A stretch of 64,000 nucleotides of DNA from Kuschelorhynchus macadamiae (GCA_030620095.1 JAUTXW010001636.1:124001-188000); one strand, 5' to 3'; numbered from the stretch's first letter, positions 23,902 to 36,882 are shown. The notes: generated by a model from the letters alone, not told the origin. Program-made: numbers and translations.

Positions 23902-26293
23902 CAGGGTGTCCGGATTTGGTTGCAAAAGCAGGGTATCTCGCTTATTTTTAAAGATAGAACCTAGAGCAAATTTTTTGTGAAACTCATGAAGCCGTAAACA
24001 ACATTTTCCTAGCCTTCTTCGTTTATGAGATACAGGGCGAAATAGAAAATTTTGCATTTTGGGAGCCCCCTCGTATCTCGGTTATCCTTTAACTTAACGC
24101 AAAGGGAAAAATTGCTGCTTATGCAGTTTTTTACGCTGGATCTAGTGGCGTAGTAATTTTTTTTCATTAGAGTTGTTATTTTTTAGATATGACCCAAAGT
24201 TGTGTTTTTTTAAATGGGACACCCTGTATATTTGTCCAGAAATTGATTTGTCCTTTTAAAAGCCTCTCAAAAATATATAATAGTATGGGTCTATTTTAAT
24301 AAACAACAACAAAAATCCTAATTTTTATAATTATCATCCCAAATTTTGCAGTAGGCCATGCAAAACGATGCCGTTTTCTTTTGTTTTCTTGGAAGCAAAT
24401 GACATTTCCCAATTTTGTACGCGTATATAAAATATAGCGCTAGTTTTTTGTATTTATTTATTGTGTAATAATATATTTGTATTATTATGGAAGAAAACCA
24501 AACTTTCGAACATTATGAAAAGTACGATATGTTAGCTTGTTTTATATTAAGTAATGAAAATGTTAAAGCGGCTTCTGAGATGTATTTTAACAGGTAAATA
24601 GTTAATTTTTAGGTATTTTGAAATACTATTGCTTAATTTTTATTTAGATATCCAGAAAGGAGACAACCTAATATATCCACTTTTTATCGGATAAAAAAGA
24701 ATTTACTTAATCACGGATCATTTATCAAACCTCGTACGAAAACATATAATAAAGAAAATCGGGAGACTGAGGAAATTACGGTTTTGGCTAATGCAAGAAG
24801 CTTACCCTACAAACTCTTGTAGAGCTAGTGAAAAGAGCATAGGGATTCCAAAAACTAGAGTTCAAGAAATTCTAAAAAAGCACAAATACCACCCATACAA
24901 ATTTAGGCTCGTGCAGCACTTACAGCCAGGGGATGCAGAGCGTCGGGTAGTCTTCTGCAATTGGTTTCGAGAAAGATGCGATATGGTTAGAGATTTTGAA
25001 AGGAAGGTTATATGGTCAAACTAAGCACATTTCAGTAATTCTGGTATACTCAATAGGCACAATAGTAGATTCTGGTCCCAGGAAAATCAACAGAAGACAG
25101 CAGGGCAGGTTTGGTCTAAATGTGTCCTGCCTCATATTAGGAACACATATAAAATTTTATATATTTGAGGGAAATCTAACAGCCAATCGCTATATAGAAA
25201 TTTTAGAGGCAGCTATACCTGAATTACTTGACGATGTTCCTCTAACGCAAATTAACGAAATTTATTTTCAACAGGACGGTGCTCCTGGACACAATTCTGG
25301 AATGACGAGATTATTTCTGGACAATAATTTTACAAATCAATGGATCGGAACAAATGGACCTATAAGATGGCCCCCTAGGTCCACAGATTTGTCGATTTTA
25401 GATTTCTTTCTATGGGGATATCTGGAAAATAGAATTTATAAAGACCACTATGATAATGTCCAAGATTTAGGAAATGCAATAAGAGAAAATTTTCGCTATT
25501 TACAAAATCATCCCGTTATATTGCTTAATTCCCTAAAACGAATACGAAAATTGTGAGAAGCATGCATAGAACAAAATGGAAATTAGTTTGAACAGTTCTT
25601 TTGATTTCCTTGGTTACTGTAGTTCTTATACGACAGTTGATTTTGCTGAAAGGCTTGTTACATAATAATTTATTACTGTTTTGTTCTTGTGTTACATAAA
25701 TCTAGGTAGGTGGTACTTTTTTGGTGCGAAATTATCAATACATATTTTGATAAATAGATTTAATTACACGTTTATTTTGATTTATTGTTAGGATGTAGAT
25801 ATTGTTAACGACTTTAAATAAAAGGCAGCATTGCTTTGCATGGCCTACTGCAAAATTTGGGATGATAATTAATTAATTTAGGATTTTTGTTGTAGTTTAT
25901 TAAAATAGACCCATACTATTATATATTTTTGAGAAGCTTTTAAAAGGACAAATCAATTTCTGGACAAATATACAGGGTGTCCCATTTAAAAAAACAACTT
26001 TGGGTCATATCTAAAAAATAACAACTCAAATGAAAAATATGACTACGCCACTGGATCCAGCGTAAAAAACTGCATAAGCAGCAATTTTTCCCTTTGCGTT
26101 AAGTTAAAGGATAACCCAAAATGCAAAATTTTCTATTTCGCCCTGTGTCTCATAAACGAAGAAGGCTATGAAAATTTTGTTTACGGTTTCATGAGTTTCA
26201 CAAAAAATTAGCCCAGGTTCGTGAAAACCGCAAGGTTCTATCTTTAAAAATAAGCGAGATACCCTGCTTTTGCAACCAAATCCGGACACCCTG
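23902..26293 (+). mobile_element. Mariner-type transposon with ~460-bp inverted arms
   Basis: TA at 23900-23901 and 26294-26295 flank ends that read CAGGGTGTCCGGATTTGG and its complement. The arms (23902-24362 and 25837-26293) are near-perfect inverted copies. Each outer part (23902-24228, 25973-26293) is itself bounded by CAGGGTGTCC-type ends and an inner TA, so it has the form of a ~325-bp MITE. The transposase lies between the arms. Confidence 0.88.
24487..25556 (+). pseudogene. Mariner transposase with a 54-bp intron, broken
   Basis: ATG at 24487. Exon 1 ends at 24593 (AACAG|GTAAAT), exon 2 starts at 24648 after TATTTAG, and joining them keeps the conserved NRYPERRQP block in frame. HTH (VQEILKKHKYHPYK) follows, then the site of the first catalytic aspartate, here WSN in place of WSD and followed by a stop, then YFQQDGAPGHN with the second aspartate and WPPRSTDLSILDFFLWGY with the third; 36 residues lie between the second and third by my count. 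A frameshift near 24788 and others near 25020 also break it. Not functional. Confidence 0.85.
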
Positions 26294-26295
26294 TA

Positions 26296-26640
26296 CAGAT
26301 GTATTGTAAAAATCGAAACCATGTCCTGTATCTTTTTTATGTCCTACTAAAGCTGTTGGATTAGTTTTTAAAAGAAAATTTTTTTGGTCATTTTTATGCT
26401 CTCTAATCCTGTCTTTGACGTATCTACCCGTTTGTCCAATATAACATTTCTGACATTGTAAACCAGGAACGTGATACACAACATTAGATTTTTGTTCTTT
26501 TTTTGTTTTTGCTTTACGTTTGGAATAAAAGTGGGTTTTGAATGTATTATCACTTTTTAGTGCTATCTTAATATTCTCATTATCTCTGGTGGTATGGTTC
26601 GAAACAACATTTCTTATTTTTTTCTGAAAAGGTTATCATT
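26296..26640 (-). pseudogene. Penelope-like GIY-YIG endonuclease fragment
   Basis: Minus-strand VVYHVPGLQCQKCYIGQTGRYV then RIREHKND and TALVGHKKDTGHGFDF is the GIY-YIG domain (the second Tyr and Gly are in CYIGQT, the Arg/His motif in RIREH). The upstream part encodes LKSDNTFKTHFYSKRK. The frame runs directly into the mariner end at 26293. It is a different family from the Penelope copy at 15245. Confidence 0.82.
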
Positions 26641-27991
26641 ATATTTTCCTTTTGTCAAATAAAAACACTATTAAAAAGTTGTCTTAAACACACTCCCCAA
26701 ATACATAAATTCAGGGGAAGTAAAGCAAATTTTATGTGATAAAGGGAGGCGAGCATTGGAAGAATTTTTTTAACATTTTACTAAACTACCATTTTGTTGC
26801 GCCATATTGGATCTTTACCAAAATATTACCAGATCATCATGACCCGTAATTTTTGAGCAACAGTCGAAGTTAATCGGGTATGTAGTTTTTTAAATACGCC
26901 GCAAACTGACAGACAGACAGACCGGAGGAATTGAATAAATATATTTTTGGCACGTAGCTAAAACGGAAGATATGTAAAACTTGAGAGGGTAATTTTTTCA
27001 CGATTACACACATGTTATTTGGCCGTCATTTTATTGTTTTGCCATCTTGAATTCATATCAAAATTGTATCAGTTCATTTTATACAATTAATTCTTGCACA
27101 ACATTTGAAATCAGTCTATTAAGTAGTTTTTCAAGCTGAATTTTTAATTGTTTTATTAAGCCGCCATTTTAATTCGCCATCTTGGAATCGTAAGTTGTAG
27201 GTAAATTGGATAAAAAATTTTTTAGTAGTATTTTTTTAACATTTCACTAACCCACCATTTTGTTTCGCCGTATTAGATTTTTACCAAAATGTTACCAGAT
27301 TATCCCCTTGTGACCTTTAATATTTGACCAAAATTTGAAATCAATCGGGTAAGTGGTTTTTAGCTATGACGCGAACAGACAGATAGAGCGACGGAATCGA
27401 GAAAACAAGTTTTTCGACATCTAGGAACCTTGAATTGAAACGTGAAGATCTGCAAAAATCTCGGAGGATGATTTTTTTTCACATTTACAATACTGGCGGC
27501 AGGTTCTCAGTGCAATGTTTTAGACGATGCTCGAAAGTTAAAGTGCGGGACACGAAAGAAAACCGGGCGGAGTCAATCGGTTTAGGAAGGTCGGACAAGA
27601 AATCTCTTTAAACCAGTGGTGTCCCGTTGTTCTTTAAATAATATGGCACCCCTTTTTGACTATACGCACTTCAGATAATTAAAAAATGTAACTATGCTTA
27701 ATGAACCTTTATCTATATTTGTCTGTTTTTTTTTCGTGTACCGCACTTCTATATCTCTTTTGTGTTGCAAAACGGCGAACTTTCGAATTTTAAAATGATT
27801 TAATTTTGATTTTTCTTGATCGATTTACCTATAAATATATTTTTTCTTGAGTTCTGTCATTAACGGTTCCCGGGCTACTGCCTACGTCCACTATTATTGG
27901 ACCACCCAGTATAGTGATACACGATTTACAAGTCCAGATTTTACAAGGGCAGCCAGCATCAGATCTAGTGAACGAGATTTATCAAAGTTTT
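26641..27991. repeat. Gene-free stretch with two copies of the dispersed ACAGAC repeat
   Basis: 26760-26970 and 27240-27480 carry the same order of blocks: CACCATTTTGTT, a CGCCATATTGG-like phrase, ACCAAAATRTTACCAGAT, AATCGGGTA, GCCGCGAAC-like and ACAGACAGACAGA. 27480-27991 shows no gene or recognisable element. Confidence 0.6.
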
Positions 27992-28616
27992 AATTTATGT
28001 AGTTCGACTTTGGGCTACTAGGGTATGCCAAAAGTGGCCGTCTGTCTCCGTTTGTCATATTACTTTATACAGGGGCCGTCATTATGAAGTACTATACAGG
28101 GCGTTTCCTAATTGCGTGCTGATGTTAAAGGGGGTGTTTTTATGTCCTAAAAGTCTTAACTTTTGAGATGCTGGGTGGTAAAGTTTAAAAATAAAACATT
28201 TTTCTTTTCATCCCAATTCTGATGCTATTGTAGATAACTGCATGAAATTTGATAAACGTTTTCTATGCATTAAAAAGCACACGGATTTACCCAGGTTAAT
28301 TACATATGCACGCCACTGGTGGAAATTTCAAAAATTGATTGTTAATAAAAAATTCTCTTTTATGCATAATAGCATCAGAATTAGGATTTAAAAAAAAATG
28401 TTTTTTAAAACCCTGTATCTCCAAAGTTAAGACTTTTAGGTTCATATTAAATTTTTTTCTTAAAAAGGTACAAGAATCATTAACATTAGCACGAAATTAG
28501 GAAACGCCCTGTATAGTACTTCGCAATGACGCCCCCTATACAAAGTAATATGACAGACGGAGACAAACGGTCACTAGTAGCATACCCGAATAGCCCAAAG
28601 TCGAACTGCATAAGTT
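27992..28616. mobile_element. Palindromic MITE with a nested TA-flanked MITE
   Basis: The outer arms (27992-28096 and 28512-28616) are inverted copies (AGTTCGACTTTGGGCTA and complement). Inside lies a second inverted pair, 28097 to 28511, starting CAGGGCGTTTCCTAATT next to TATA. The inner unit has Tc1/mariner-like ends and TA flanks. There is no coding capacity. Confidence 0.7.
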
Positions 28617-28734
28617 AAAAGTGCTGGCTCCCCTACTATAACTACATTGATGTGTTAATTTGGTATTGAACAGAAAATTAATTATTTTGAAGCAGTTTAT
28701 TGACAACTACTTTATGTACAATTTTACAAAATAT

Positions 28735-29860
28735 ATGAAAAAAAACTAAGCCATTTTTGTTGGCGGCTGTGATTCTAAATCGTTGTCTTCCTCTGAAAAT
28801 AATGGTTTCGTCGTCACTACTTGAAGATCCCAGTGTGATAACTACATCTTCAATAACCGTTTCAATTTTGCCATCTACTTCCCAGTATTTATCTTCAATA
28901 GAAGCCGATATTGGGTTTAAAAATCTTTAATTGAAAGTTCACCGGTGTTGCGCTCTCGAATATATTTTTTTACTCCTGCCCATGCAAGTTCAATAGGGTC
29001 GCACATGTATGGAGGCAGCCTTAAAGGTGTATGACCGAGGTTACGTAAAAGACCGTCAATTTTATACTTTTTTCTTGGCTTGTTGGCTAATATTACTTCA
29101 TATAATTGATATTTTCTCCATGTTGGATCACATACAAGATTCTGAACCAGCATGAACTTATAATAAAGCGGCTACTAGAGCGGATTCCTTGAACAACACT
29201 TGTAACACTTTCACTTTGCCAACATTTGTTCACTGTCATACCATTATCTACCCAGGTTTCGTCTAGATACACAATATTGCGTCCTTCTTGCCTATATTGC
29301 CTTACAGTTGATAGATATTTCACCCGCCAGTGAAAAATATTTGGTCTCTCAATAAGCAATTTTTGTTTATTTTGGCATTTGCGCCAAACAAAACCATTTG
29401 ATCGTAAAAGCCGATTTAAGGTTTTATACCTGTACGGAAAATCTATTTTGTTCTTTACAGCACGAAGTAGGGGTTTGTAGGTCGGAATCTTCTTCAAGAA
29501 TATATAAAAATCCTCTATTGTTCGTCGAATTAATTGAAAATCACCATCGTCAATTTTATCTTTGTATGTATGTATAATCAGGGTCTTTTTCTACCAGGAG
29601 ATTTTAAAGGTGAAGTAGAACGTGAGCGATCATTATGTTCTCTTTGAATTTTTTTTACACTACTTTCCGAAACACCAGTGTAAATTGCAGCTCGTTCGGT
29701 CCGATTTTGAATTGGAATAGTCAAACTATTATTTTCAGCTTCTCTAGTACAGGCTTCTATAACGCTCGCAATAACTTCACGTTCAGCGCTTCGAATTGTT
29801 TTTCCTCTTTTGCTCGCCATCGTTACTTCGAAATAATAATTCAAATTCAACGCAACACAT
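28735..29860 (-). pseudogene. IS630/Tc1-type DDE transposase relic
   Basis: ATG at 29818-29820 (MASKRGKTIRSAEREV). An HTH-like segment follows, then IDFPYRYKTLNRLLRSNGF, LLIERPNIFHWRVKYL and the first catalytic aspartate in IVYLDETWVDNG, then a gap where the central block with the second aspartate (DNAPYH in relatives) should be, and a C-terminal block LGHTPLRLPPYMCDPIELAWAG with the third acidic site. The frame shifts near 29575 and 28917, and ~100 residues are deleted near 29160. Terminal repeats were not identified. Confidence 0.78.
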
Positions 29861-30421
29861 TTATATAGAAATTAAAATAAATGCTCGAAATGTATAGGTG
29901 CCACTGGAAATAGCTAGAACCTTCTAGCTGCAAGTGCATGGAGACTCTAGGCACATCCCAATTACAAGCGGACCAGTGCGAAATCCTCGATTAATTTTCG
30001 TTACCGCTTAGCTGGCGCACTTTATAGGTGAAGCGGCAAACTATTACAACAAATAAAATAACATAAAATTTATTTGCGTACACAAATTTTACTTTTCCGC
30101 TTGCTTAAGACTATGAACCTTTATTTTAAGGACCGCCCGGGTGCGTAAAGCTGCGTTGCATCACACAAATCCCCGTGTGATACAGAGCAATATTGGAAAT
30201 CTCACGCGTACGCTGATTGACTGGATTTCCCGCACTTTTTGCTGTCATGCAAATACACGCCGCACGGTTTTAGATTTAATTGTCATTTGCCGAACTTTTA
30301 GTTAGTATATAATTGCGTATTAGGGTAGTTTATTGAGAGGTTTATGTTAATATTCTTGAATCAGTGGATAGTAACAAACTAACAAACTGTTCAGTAGTTT
30401 AGTGCAGTGCAGTAAGCTTTT
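29861..30421 (+). other. Gene-free stretch, possible promoter region
   Basis: No ORF of note. Bases ~30300-30415 precede a candidate first exon and contain GTATATAATTG near 30305 and repeated CAGT motifs (30390-30412) like an arthropod initiator. Assignment as a promoter is only positional. Confidence 0.3.
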
Positions 30422-30491
30422 ATGAGAAGACTTTTAGTTAGTATACAGTGGGTGCAAGATAAGAATGAACTGCATGAGGATCTCGGAAACG
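30422..30491 (+). CDS. Candidate first coding exon of a small host gene
   Basis: ATG at 30422 opens 23 codons (MRRLLVSIQWVQDKNELH...) up to a strong donor ACG|GTAAGAG at 30491/30492. The next acceptor (AATAAACAG, AG at 30559-30560) starts an exon that is split after nine bases by the BED-type hAT and continues at 36883. The protein is not recognised. Joining in the predicted phase gives a very short product, so frame and start are uncertain. Confidence 0.35.
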
Positions 30492-31540
30492 GTAAGAGAC
30501 ACGGTTAAATTAGAGAAAAGTTGTGCATTTATGTGCCTAACAGTAGAGTAAATAAACAGCTTTTCCATTAGGGGTTCGCGAGACAACGAGACTTGAAAAA
30601 GCATTTCGAGACCGAGGCCGAGACTTGGTGTTCGAGACTATCAGTCTCGATCTCAAAGTGAAGTAGCAAAATAACTAATGTTTGTAAATTATTTGTTTTG
30701 ACAAAATAATTCAAAAAATATATGTTTGGGGGCAAATTAATTCATGCAAAAAATAATTTTTCTATAATCAATTATATTATACTAGCCTTGTATATGTTCT
30801 TATAACAATGATACTAGTGAAATAGTCATTTAAAAAACGATATAAATAACCATAAAAAGAGAATTTCCCTAATTTAGAAATTCTAGTAGCGAAATTCCAC
30901 TTCTCATGTCGAAAACCGTAAATTGCTACCCTGTTCTCAGAGACACTTTATCACAACTATACTATATAGGATTTTCATATTGTGATCTTTATAAATTTAT
31001 AATCGGTTTGTATGTTTAGTTATTGAAAGTTACTAAAATCCAAAAATTTTTAGTTTTTTGGTTTAATAATTAATAGCTAATAGACTGTATCAACTAAAAA
31101 TATCGCAATATCATATTCTTATATAGTATAGATACGGTAAAGTTTCCAACGGACGAAGTAATTGTGGTGATTTTTGTTTAAAAATTTTCCGACATAAAAT
31201 AAACAAAAAATTGTTAAAAAAAATCAGTGAAAATTTGTCTTAACATTTTCTTCTTCAATCGCTTCGATGGCTTGCTAATTAATTAAAACTATATGTGTAT
31301 AATAAAAATAATACATATACATACGGACAAGATTTTTAACAAACAAAACACAAAGTAGAATTTGGCTTAGGATTTTAAATAGATGATCAATAAAGCTAAT
31401 TCAACTATTACGCTTAAAAAATAACGAATTGTTCTAATAACAAAGTAAAAATTTAAATTTCTAAACATACATTATAAACATATTTTTAGATTTTATATCA
31501 ACCTATATAATAAACCTAAAAATATTACAGAAAATTTAAA

Positions 31541-31945
31541 CTAATATTTTATAATTTCATTTTTGAAGTTACTTTTATACCATAAATGAATACATAATAA
31601 GCATTTGTTTGAAGTTTCATTTAACATGCTTCTTAGTTTTGTATTAATTAACCCTGCTTGTGAAAATAAACGCTCTGCTGCTACAGAGGTCGCCTGTATA
31701 GACAAAAGATCTTTTGCCATTTTCGCTAAATTTGAAAATTGTTTATCGTGTGCTTTCCACCATTCTAAAATATCTGTACCCTCTGGATCGCGCTTTAATT
31801 GCAAATATTCTATTATTTCTTTTCTCCAATTTTCGGAATCACTTTTTTTTCAAATAGTGATGTATAATCGATGTCATAATTATCATCGCTTGAGGAACTT
31901 GATATTATTGGTGATTCAGCAGGCACAATATATTATTTATCCCTG
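31541..31945 (-). pseudogene. BED-type hAT transposase, C-terminal end
   Basis: Minus strand: DSENWRKEIIEYLQLKRDP, DILEWWKAH, then the dimerisation motif QATSVAAERLFSQAGLI with NTKLRSML, as in ZBED-type hAT proteins. A short Ser/Asp-rich region (near 31900) precedes it with a one-base shift near 31850. The N-terminal BED finger and core are absent. 31946-32757 shows no further gene. Confidence 0.82.
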
Positions 31946-32765
31946 TACATTTTCTCAAAAAAAGGCTATAGATTGATCTTTCGGGCAAAAATTGAACTAG
32001 TAGATATTTGTTTAATAAATAAATTTACTTTTAAAATCTACTCAACTTTTAAAATTTATAATTAATTTACCAAAGAACAAAAATAGCTGATTCACAAGTA
32101 GTATTATGAATCATAGCCGCCTTTATGCAAGCACAACGTGCAGACCCCTAAGAACGGTCCTGGTTAAGAAAGTAAATACATCAAAGTAATAAAAGTTTGG
32201 TTCAAAATAGCAAAGTTTACAAAATACCTAAGGGTGCTTTACTTGGCCATTGATCGTTTTCTACCTATTGAATTATAATGTCTGTCCCTAGAATGCGCAG
32301 CACGTTGCTTTCATGAGTTCGGCAGCATTATACAGTCTGTCCTCATTTTGTGTTTAATATATCTTATTCCTTTTGTATATCTTTCGAAATGTTAAATAAT
32401 TATTGTTCTGTGGATGGTTGTTTAAGTAACTCTAGTGATGTGTGACCTTTGTGTTGATGTCCAAAGAACAAGGGATATGTGATATTTATTTTGATACACC
32501 TACTATTGTCCGTATATATTCGTTTACTGATTCCATCTGTTGGCAACATCATTTCGAATATAGATTTTTGGAATAATTTTTTTGTATAAATATACCTATA
32601 TTTTTTCTACTTTACTGTAATGTTCAAACATTGGGTTTTTTACAATCAATTTTTTAGGATTGGAAAAACTCTGAGTTGCGAACGCAGGCTTCCATGTACT
32701 TTTATTTAAATAACATCTCGGCGAACAATTATTATTTTTAAAATTTTGTTTTCGAGACCACCGAC

Positions 32766-35700
32766 CATAGGCGCCGGCTTTCTAAAATCAGTATGGGTGC
32801 TAGACTAAAAGACCACCTGGACTGAGGGATAGTTTTTTTTGTGCTACGCCCGAAATTTTGTAAGGGTTCCAAAATATTCATCTATTTCAAATTATACAAA
32901 TTTATTTTAGGTAAAATTATTTATTAGTAGGTATTTACATAAAAAAATAAAAATTCAGATAACCAACAAATAAAAACTTATTCTAAAAAATAACACTGCT
33001 AAACAATAAAAAAATTATAACAAATTCTCAAAAAACAAAAATAGATATAAACCGATATTTCACAGTTTTAGGTCGGTCGGAACTATTAATCTAATGAAAA
33101 CATATTTCGCCTGTGAGTATTTCGTTGTATAAATATATTTGCAATTTCATTTTGATCCACTTCCCTTAGCATATCTTTATATGAATTTAAGACAATACAG
33201 TCATTTAATCTGGCCTGCGTCATCCTTGTCCTTAGAAATGTTTTTAGTCTCCGTAAATTTGAAAAACTTCGTTCAGAAGCACACGATGTTATAGGGATAG
33301 TAAAAAATAATTTTAAAGCTTTACAGTATTCAGAAAATAATTCTTTTAAATGTATATTTTGATTTAAATATAAAGCGATTTCTGTTGCTGAATGAAAATT
33401 TTGCCCCCCTTACTATCAAAAAACATTCTTTTATGTAAATAGTCTTTCTAAATCAAAATCGCTACTATTATTTTCCTGAATTATATTGTTTTCGTTATTT
33501 GTCAATAAAAATTCTTCAATATCTCTTGCTCTTTTTATTCCGTTCGAATTAAAACGGTTGTTAAGGCTTTGAATACAAGTATCTATTATTTCGTAATATA
33601 AACGTCTGTACATTTCTTCAGGTGAATTTGGATAACATAGATTTTTTGAACCACCCAATTTGAGGGGAACCATTCTTTTCCTTGGCAAAACAGGTTCATC
33701 AATATTAAAATTATCGTTCTCGGAGACTATTTGTTCCCATATGTTTTCGAAATTAGTTCGTTGAGTCTCGAGTGTTTTAGCAAGGCAGTCAATTTTTTTT
33801 ATTGCGTCTGCAATGTTAATGTTAACTTTTTGAATATTGGTATTCAAAGCCTCTATATTTTTAAAAATATTTATTAAAATATTTAGTAAAAAATAAAATT
33901 CAAATGAATACATTTTTTCAAGATAAGCATTTGCTTTCGCTCCTGCTTCGCTTTTTTCAAAAAATTTTTTAAATTCATATACCTCTTGATAATTGCCAAA
34001 CAGTGATTTTAAAGATGTTACACGAAGACACCATCTAGTGGGACAAAAAGGTCTTAAGGACAATGAACCAGCGTCTTCAATGTTGGTTTTAATTTCGTAA
34101 AAAGTATTTAAACATTTTGCCGAATCTCGAATATAATTTAAAATGTCTTTAGCATGCATTGAAAAATCTCTTACCTTAGGTATGCCAATAAATGAATCTT
34201 GTACAAGCAAGTTAAGAGAGGGGGCTATGCAATGAACGTATATAGCACGTGGTTCATCATTAACTATCCTTTTTTGTAGACCTGATAAAGCTCCACTCAT
34301 GTTTGCAGCCCCGTCATAGCATTGGCCTCGTACTGAAGATATGTCTAAGCTATATCGTATAAATATATCTTTTAAAACTTTATGTAACGTCTCCGCATTA
34401 GTCAAAGGCATTTCATAAAGTCCCAAAAAATATTCTGATATTTCGAAATTATCGTCAACAGTTCTGAAACTGAGAGTTGTTCTTTTTTTTGAAAGATCTG
34501 TGGTCTCATCAGCGATAATTGCAAATATATTTGGCTTAATCTTAGCAATAATTTTATTACGGATATAATCAGCGAGTAAACTCAATATTTCATTAATAAT
34601 GTCGTGCGATATCCATTTATACTTAGTTCGGTTCATCCATGTCTTTAATTCTGTAGAATCTTCAGTTTGAAGCAATAAAAACTGAACGAAGTTTGAATCA
34701 TCTTCTGTATGACCTCTTAATGCAAGTCCTTGCCCTGCTAGATACTTAATGGATCCGATAATTTTCAGCAACGCAGTTTTTGCAGTTTTCATTTCCAAAA
34801 CTTTTGCTTTCGACATAGCTGCTGTCACGTTTACGCCTTTGTCTATTGTAGACATTGCCTCCACAGCGTGCCTATGAATTTCTGATTTTTCGTGATATCG
34901 AAATCTCTCTAGTGCTTTATTCCATTGGTTGAATCCTTCCATAGCAAATGACTTGTAAGAAAGCTTTGTATAAGTGACATTCATTGGCATTTTATGTTTT
35001 AGGTATGCATTTTGACATATTTCACAAAATACTTTCAATAAATCTTTCTTGTAATGTATCCATTTGAACGTATTTTTCCAGTTTAATTGACAGCAACGAC
35101 CTGAACCAGAACTTTTACCGGCTTTTATTGGCAGAGTATTTGAGACATTAGATGTGGAAGGCAACCCCTCATTTTCTATGATATCAATCGTATCAGTATT
35201 ATTGTCTTGAGCTTGAGATAAAGACGGCTGCAAAGGCACAGGCTCAAAAGACGCGGTCTTGGGCTCTGGAACCTTCTTACTTTTATTTGGAAGGCGAATG
35301 ATAAATTTATCCATACCTTAAAGGAAAATTTAAAATCGGTATTTCAAAGTTTGTTTAAGTTTCTGCAAATTGATAATAAATTCAGGCACACGTAAGAAAG
35401 TACTTAAAGTAAAAAGTATCGTAATAAATAATAAACCACTGCCAATGGAATCATTACTTCCACACCAACCTATATACACAATTATACATAACTGCATTTT
35501 TCAAATTAATTTTAATTTTCGCCCCCTCGCCTTTTTACTATTACCTCTTATTTTCACTAAAAGATTAATCATGCGTCAAAATTGAAATCTGCATGCCCAA
35601 AAACCTATAAAACGACATATTACTCGATTTTTCCAATAAATTAAAATGTTCAACAGACCGACAGACCGACCGGCAGACAGAAAACTGATATTCGCCGAAT

Positions 35701-36812
35701 TTGTGTTTTTTACACGTTTTTAATAATTTTAAGACGATCTAGCACAAAAATTGAAATTTTTTTGCCGATGCTATACTTCCCCATCCATTTATTATTTTGG
35801 GGATGTGGAAGAGTGGAAGTAATCTGAAGATATCTTTTTACCACACAGCGTGTGAAGTGACCGCACTAATGGGGTAGTAACTAGCATCCTTTATTATCGC
35901 ACCGGCAATAGCACCGGAATATACGTCATTACCTAACTAAAATCAGTGTGGCAATTGCTTTTTATTTCAAGATCGCAGAGAAAGGATGTTATTTTTTTCA
36001 ATTAAATTTTTTCTCAGACACTCTCACTCTCAAACAAGACCAGATGCTCTTACCTTATCAATAATAAAACGTTTTTCATAAACAATTGGCACTAAATAGA
36101 TACTCCAAAGCGCGCGAAACAGTGCACACTTGACTTTCTTGTTTATAGCTCTACTGCGAGTGCGAGGAAACCTCAACTACATTTTTATGTTTGAGAGGTT
36201 GGTTTACGCCGCAAATAATGTTTATCAATTTTATATAAAAAAAAACTGAAAGATTCCTGTAACCGCTATGCACTAACATTACATAACGTATCACTATCAT
36301 GACAAACAATTTAAAATTTAGAAACACATATTTTAACAGAAAAAAAATAACAAAAGCAAAATTAAAACACACAAAATTCACTGGAACCTCGAACTACAGT
36401 AAACGGAGTAAACATAGACTTAAAACGATCTCGAAGTAGAAATCCTCACTCCGTTTTATTACAGATCTATCCCCTTCCCTTACTCGCACATTGCTCCAGG
36501 CGAAATTCCGCAGATGACGTCGCGTGAAAATAGAGAATACCTAATAAGGCGCAACTCCGACTTAATAGGGGTCTATTGTGCATATGGCAAAGACCCAACG
36601 TCAATAATAAAATAATTGTCATTCAGTACTCAGGTGGGTATGGTGTGCATAGAGGAATGTTGAACATACTACTGGTTGTATGACTTTTTAAATAGTATTT
36701 GTGATTTTGTCAGTCTTAACTACCAAAATTTTAATTGAAAACAGGCAGATTTGTATGGGTGCTCCGCACGCATAAAAAATTCGGCAGAGCACCCATGGAG
36801 TCGGCGCCTATG
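32766..36812 (-). mobile_element. ZMYM1-like hAT nested in the BED-type hAT
   Basis: Ends CATAGGCGCCGGCT (left) and on the complement CATAGGCGCCGACT (right), with related GGGTGCT blocks just inside. Flanks CCACCGAC (32758-32765) and CCACCGAG (36813-36820) match at 7 of 8. Length 4047 bp. It lies only ~70 bp from the outer element's right end. 35315-36720 is a long gene-free 5' region with CAGACAGAC-type and AT-rich sequence. Confidence 0.85.
33090..35314 (-). pseudogene. hAT transposase (ZMYM1-like), nearly complete
   Basis: 627 open codons from ATG at 35312-35314: a Pro/Ser-rich N-terminus, TTF-type finger (NWKNTFKWIHYKKDLLKVFCEIC), LALRGHTEDDSNFVQFL, IADETTDLSKKRTTLSF, GQCYDGAANMSGALSG, HCIAPSLNLLV and the CPTRWCLRV block. 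After a stop at 33431 the C-terminal dimerisation region resumes in another frame (TIPITSCASERSFSNLRRLK, to ~33090). One or two changes therefore separate it from a full-length gene. Confidence 0.87.
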
Positions 36813-36882
36813 CCACCGAGACTTTCGAGACCGGTACCGAGACCTAGACCGAGACTGAATCAATCTCGGTCTCGCGAACCCC

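Larger units (their letters stand above)
22948..26640 (-). mobile_element. Penelope-like retroelement, split by a mariner
   Basis: Minus-strand GIY-YIG coding sequence at 26296-26640 continues on the other side of the mariner at 23765-23899 (KRLISEMIHIQQNKNSVN, LSTAYFNIID). Beyond its stop the region 22950-23765 lacks genes but holds a hammerhead ribozyme core at 23218-23251, as expected in the terminal repeat of this class. The limits are approximate. The reverse transcriptase part is missing. Confidence 0.75.
30570..36882 (-). mobile_element. BED-type hAT element containing a nested ZMYM1-like hAT
   Basis: Ends AGGGGTTCGCGAGAC (left) and its complement (right, GGTCTCGCGAACCCC), continuing into rows of GAGAC motifs. 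Flanks TTTCCATT (30562-30569) and TTTCCATC (36883-36890) match at 7 of 8. Only the C-terminal part of its own transposase remains (31541-31945). Most of its length is the nested element 32766-36812. Confidence 0.8.

Noticed and set aside
32390..32470. MLNNYCSVDGCLSNSS considered as a THAP domain start
   Set aside because: Only the first Cys pair fits; the next conserved residues are absent and a stop follows at once.
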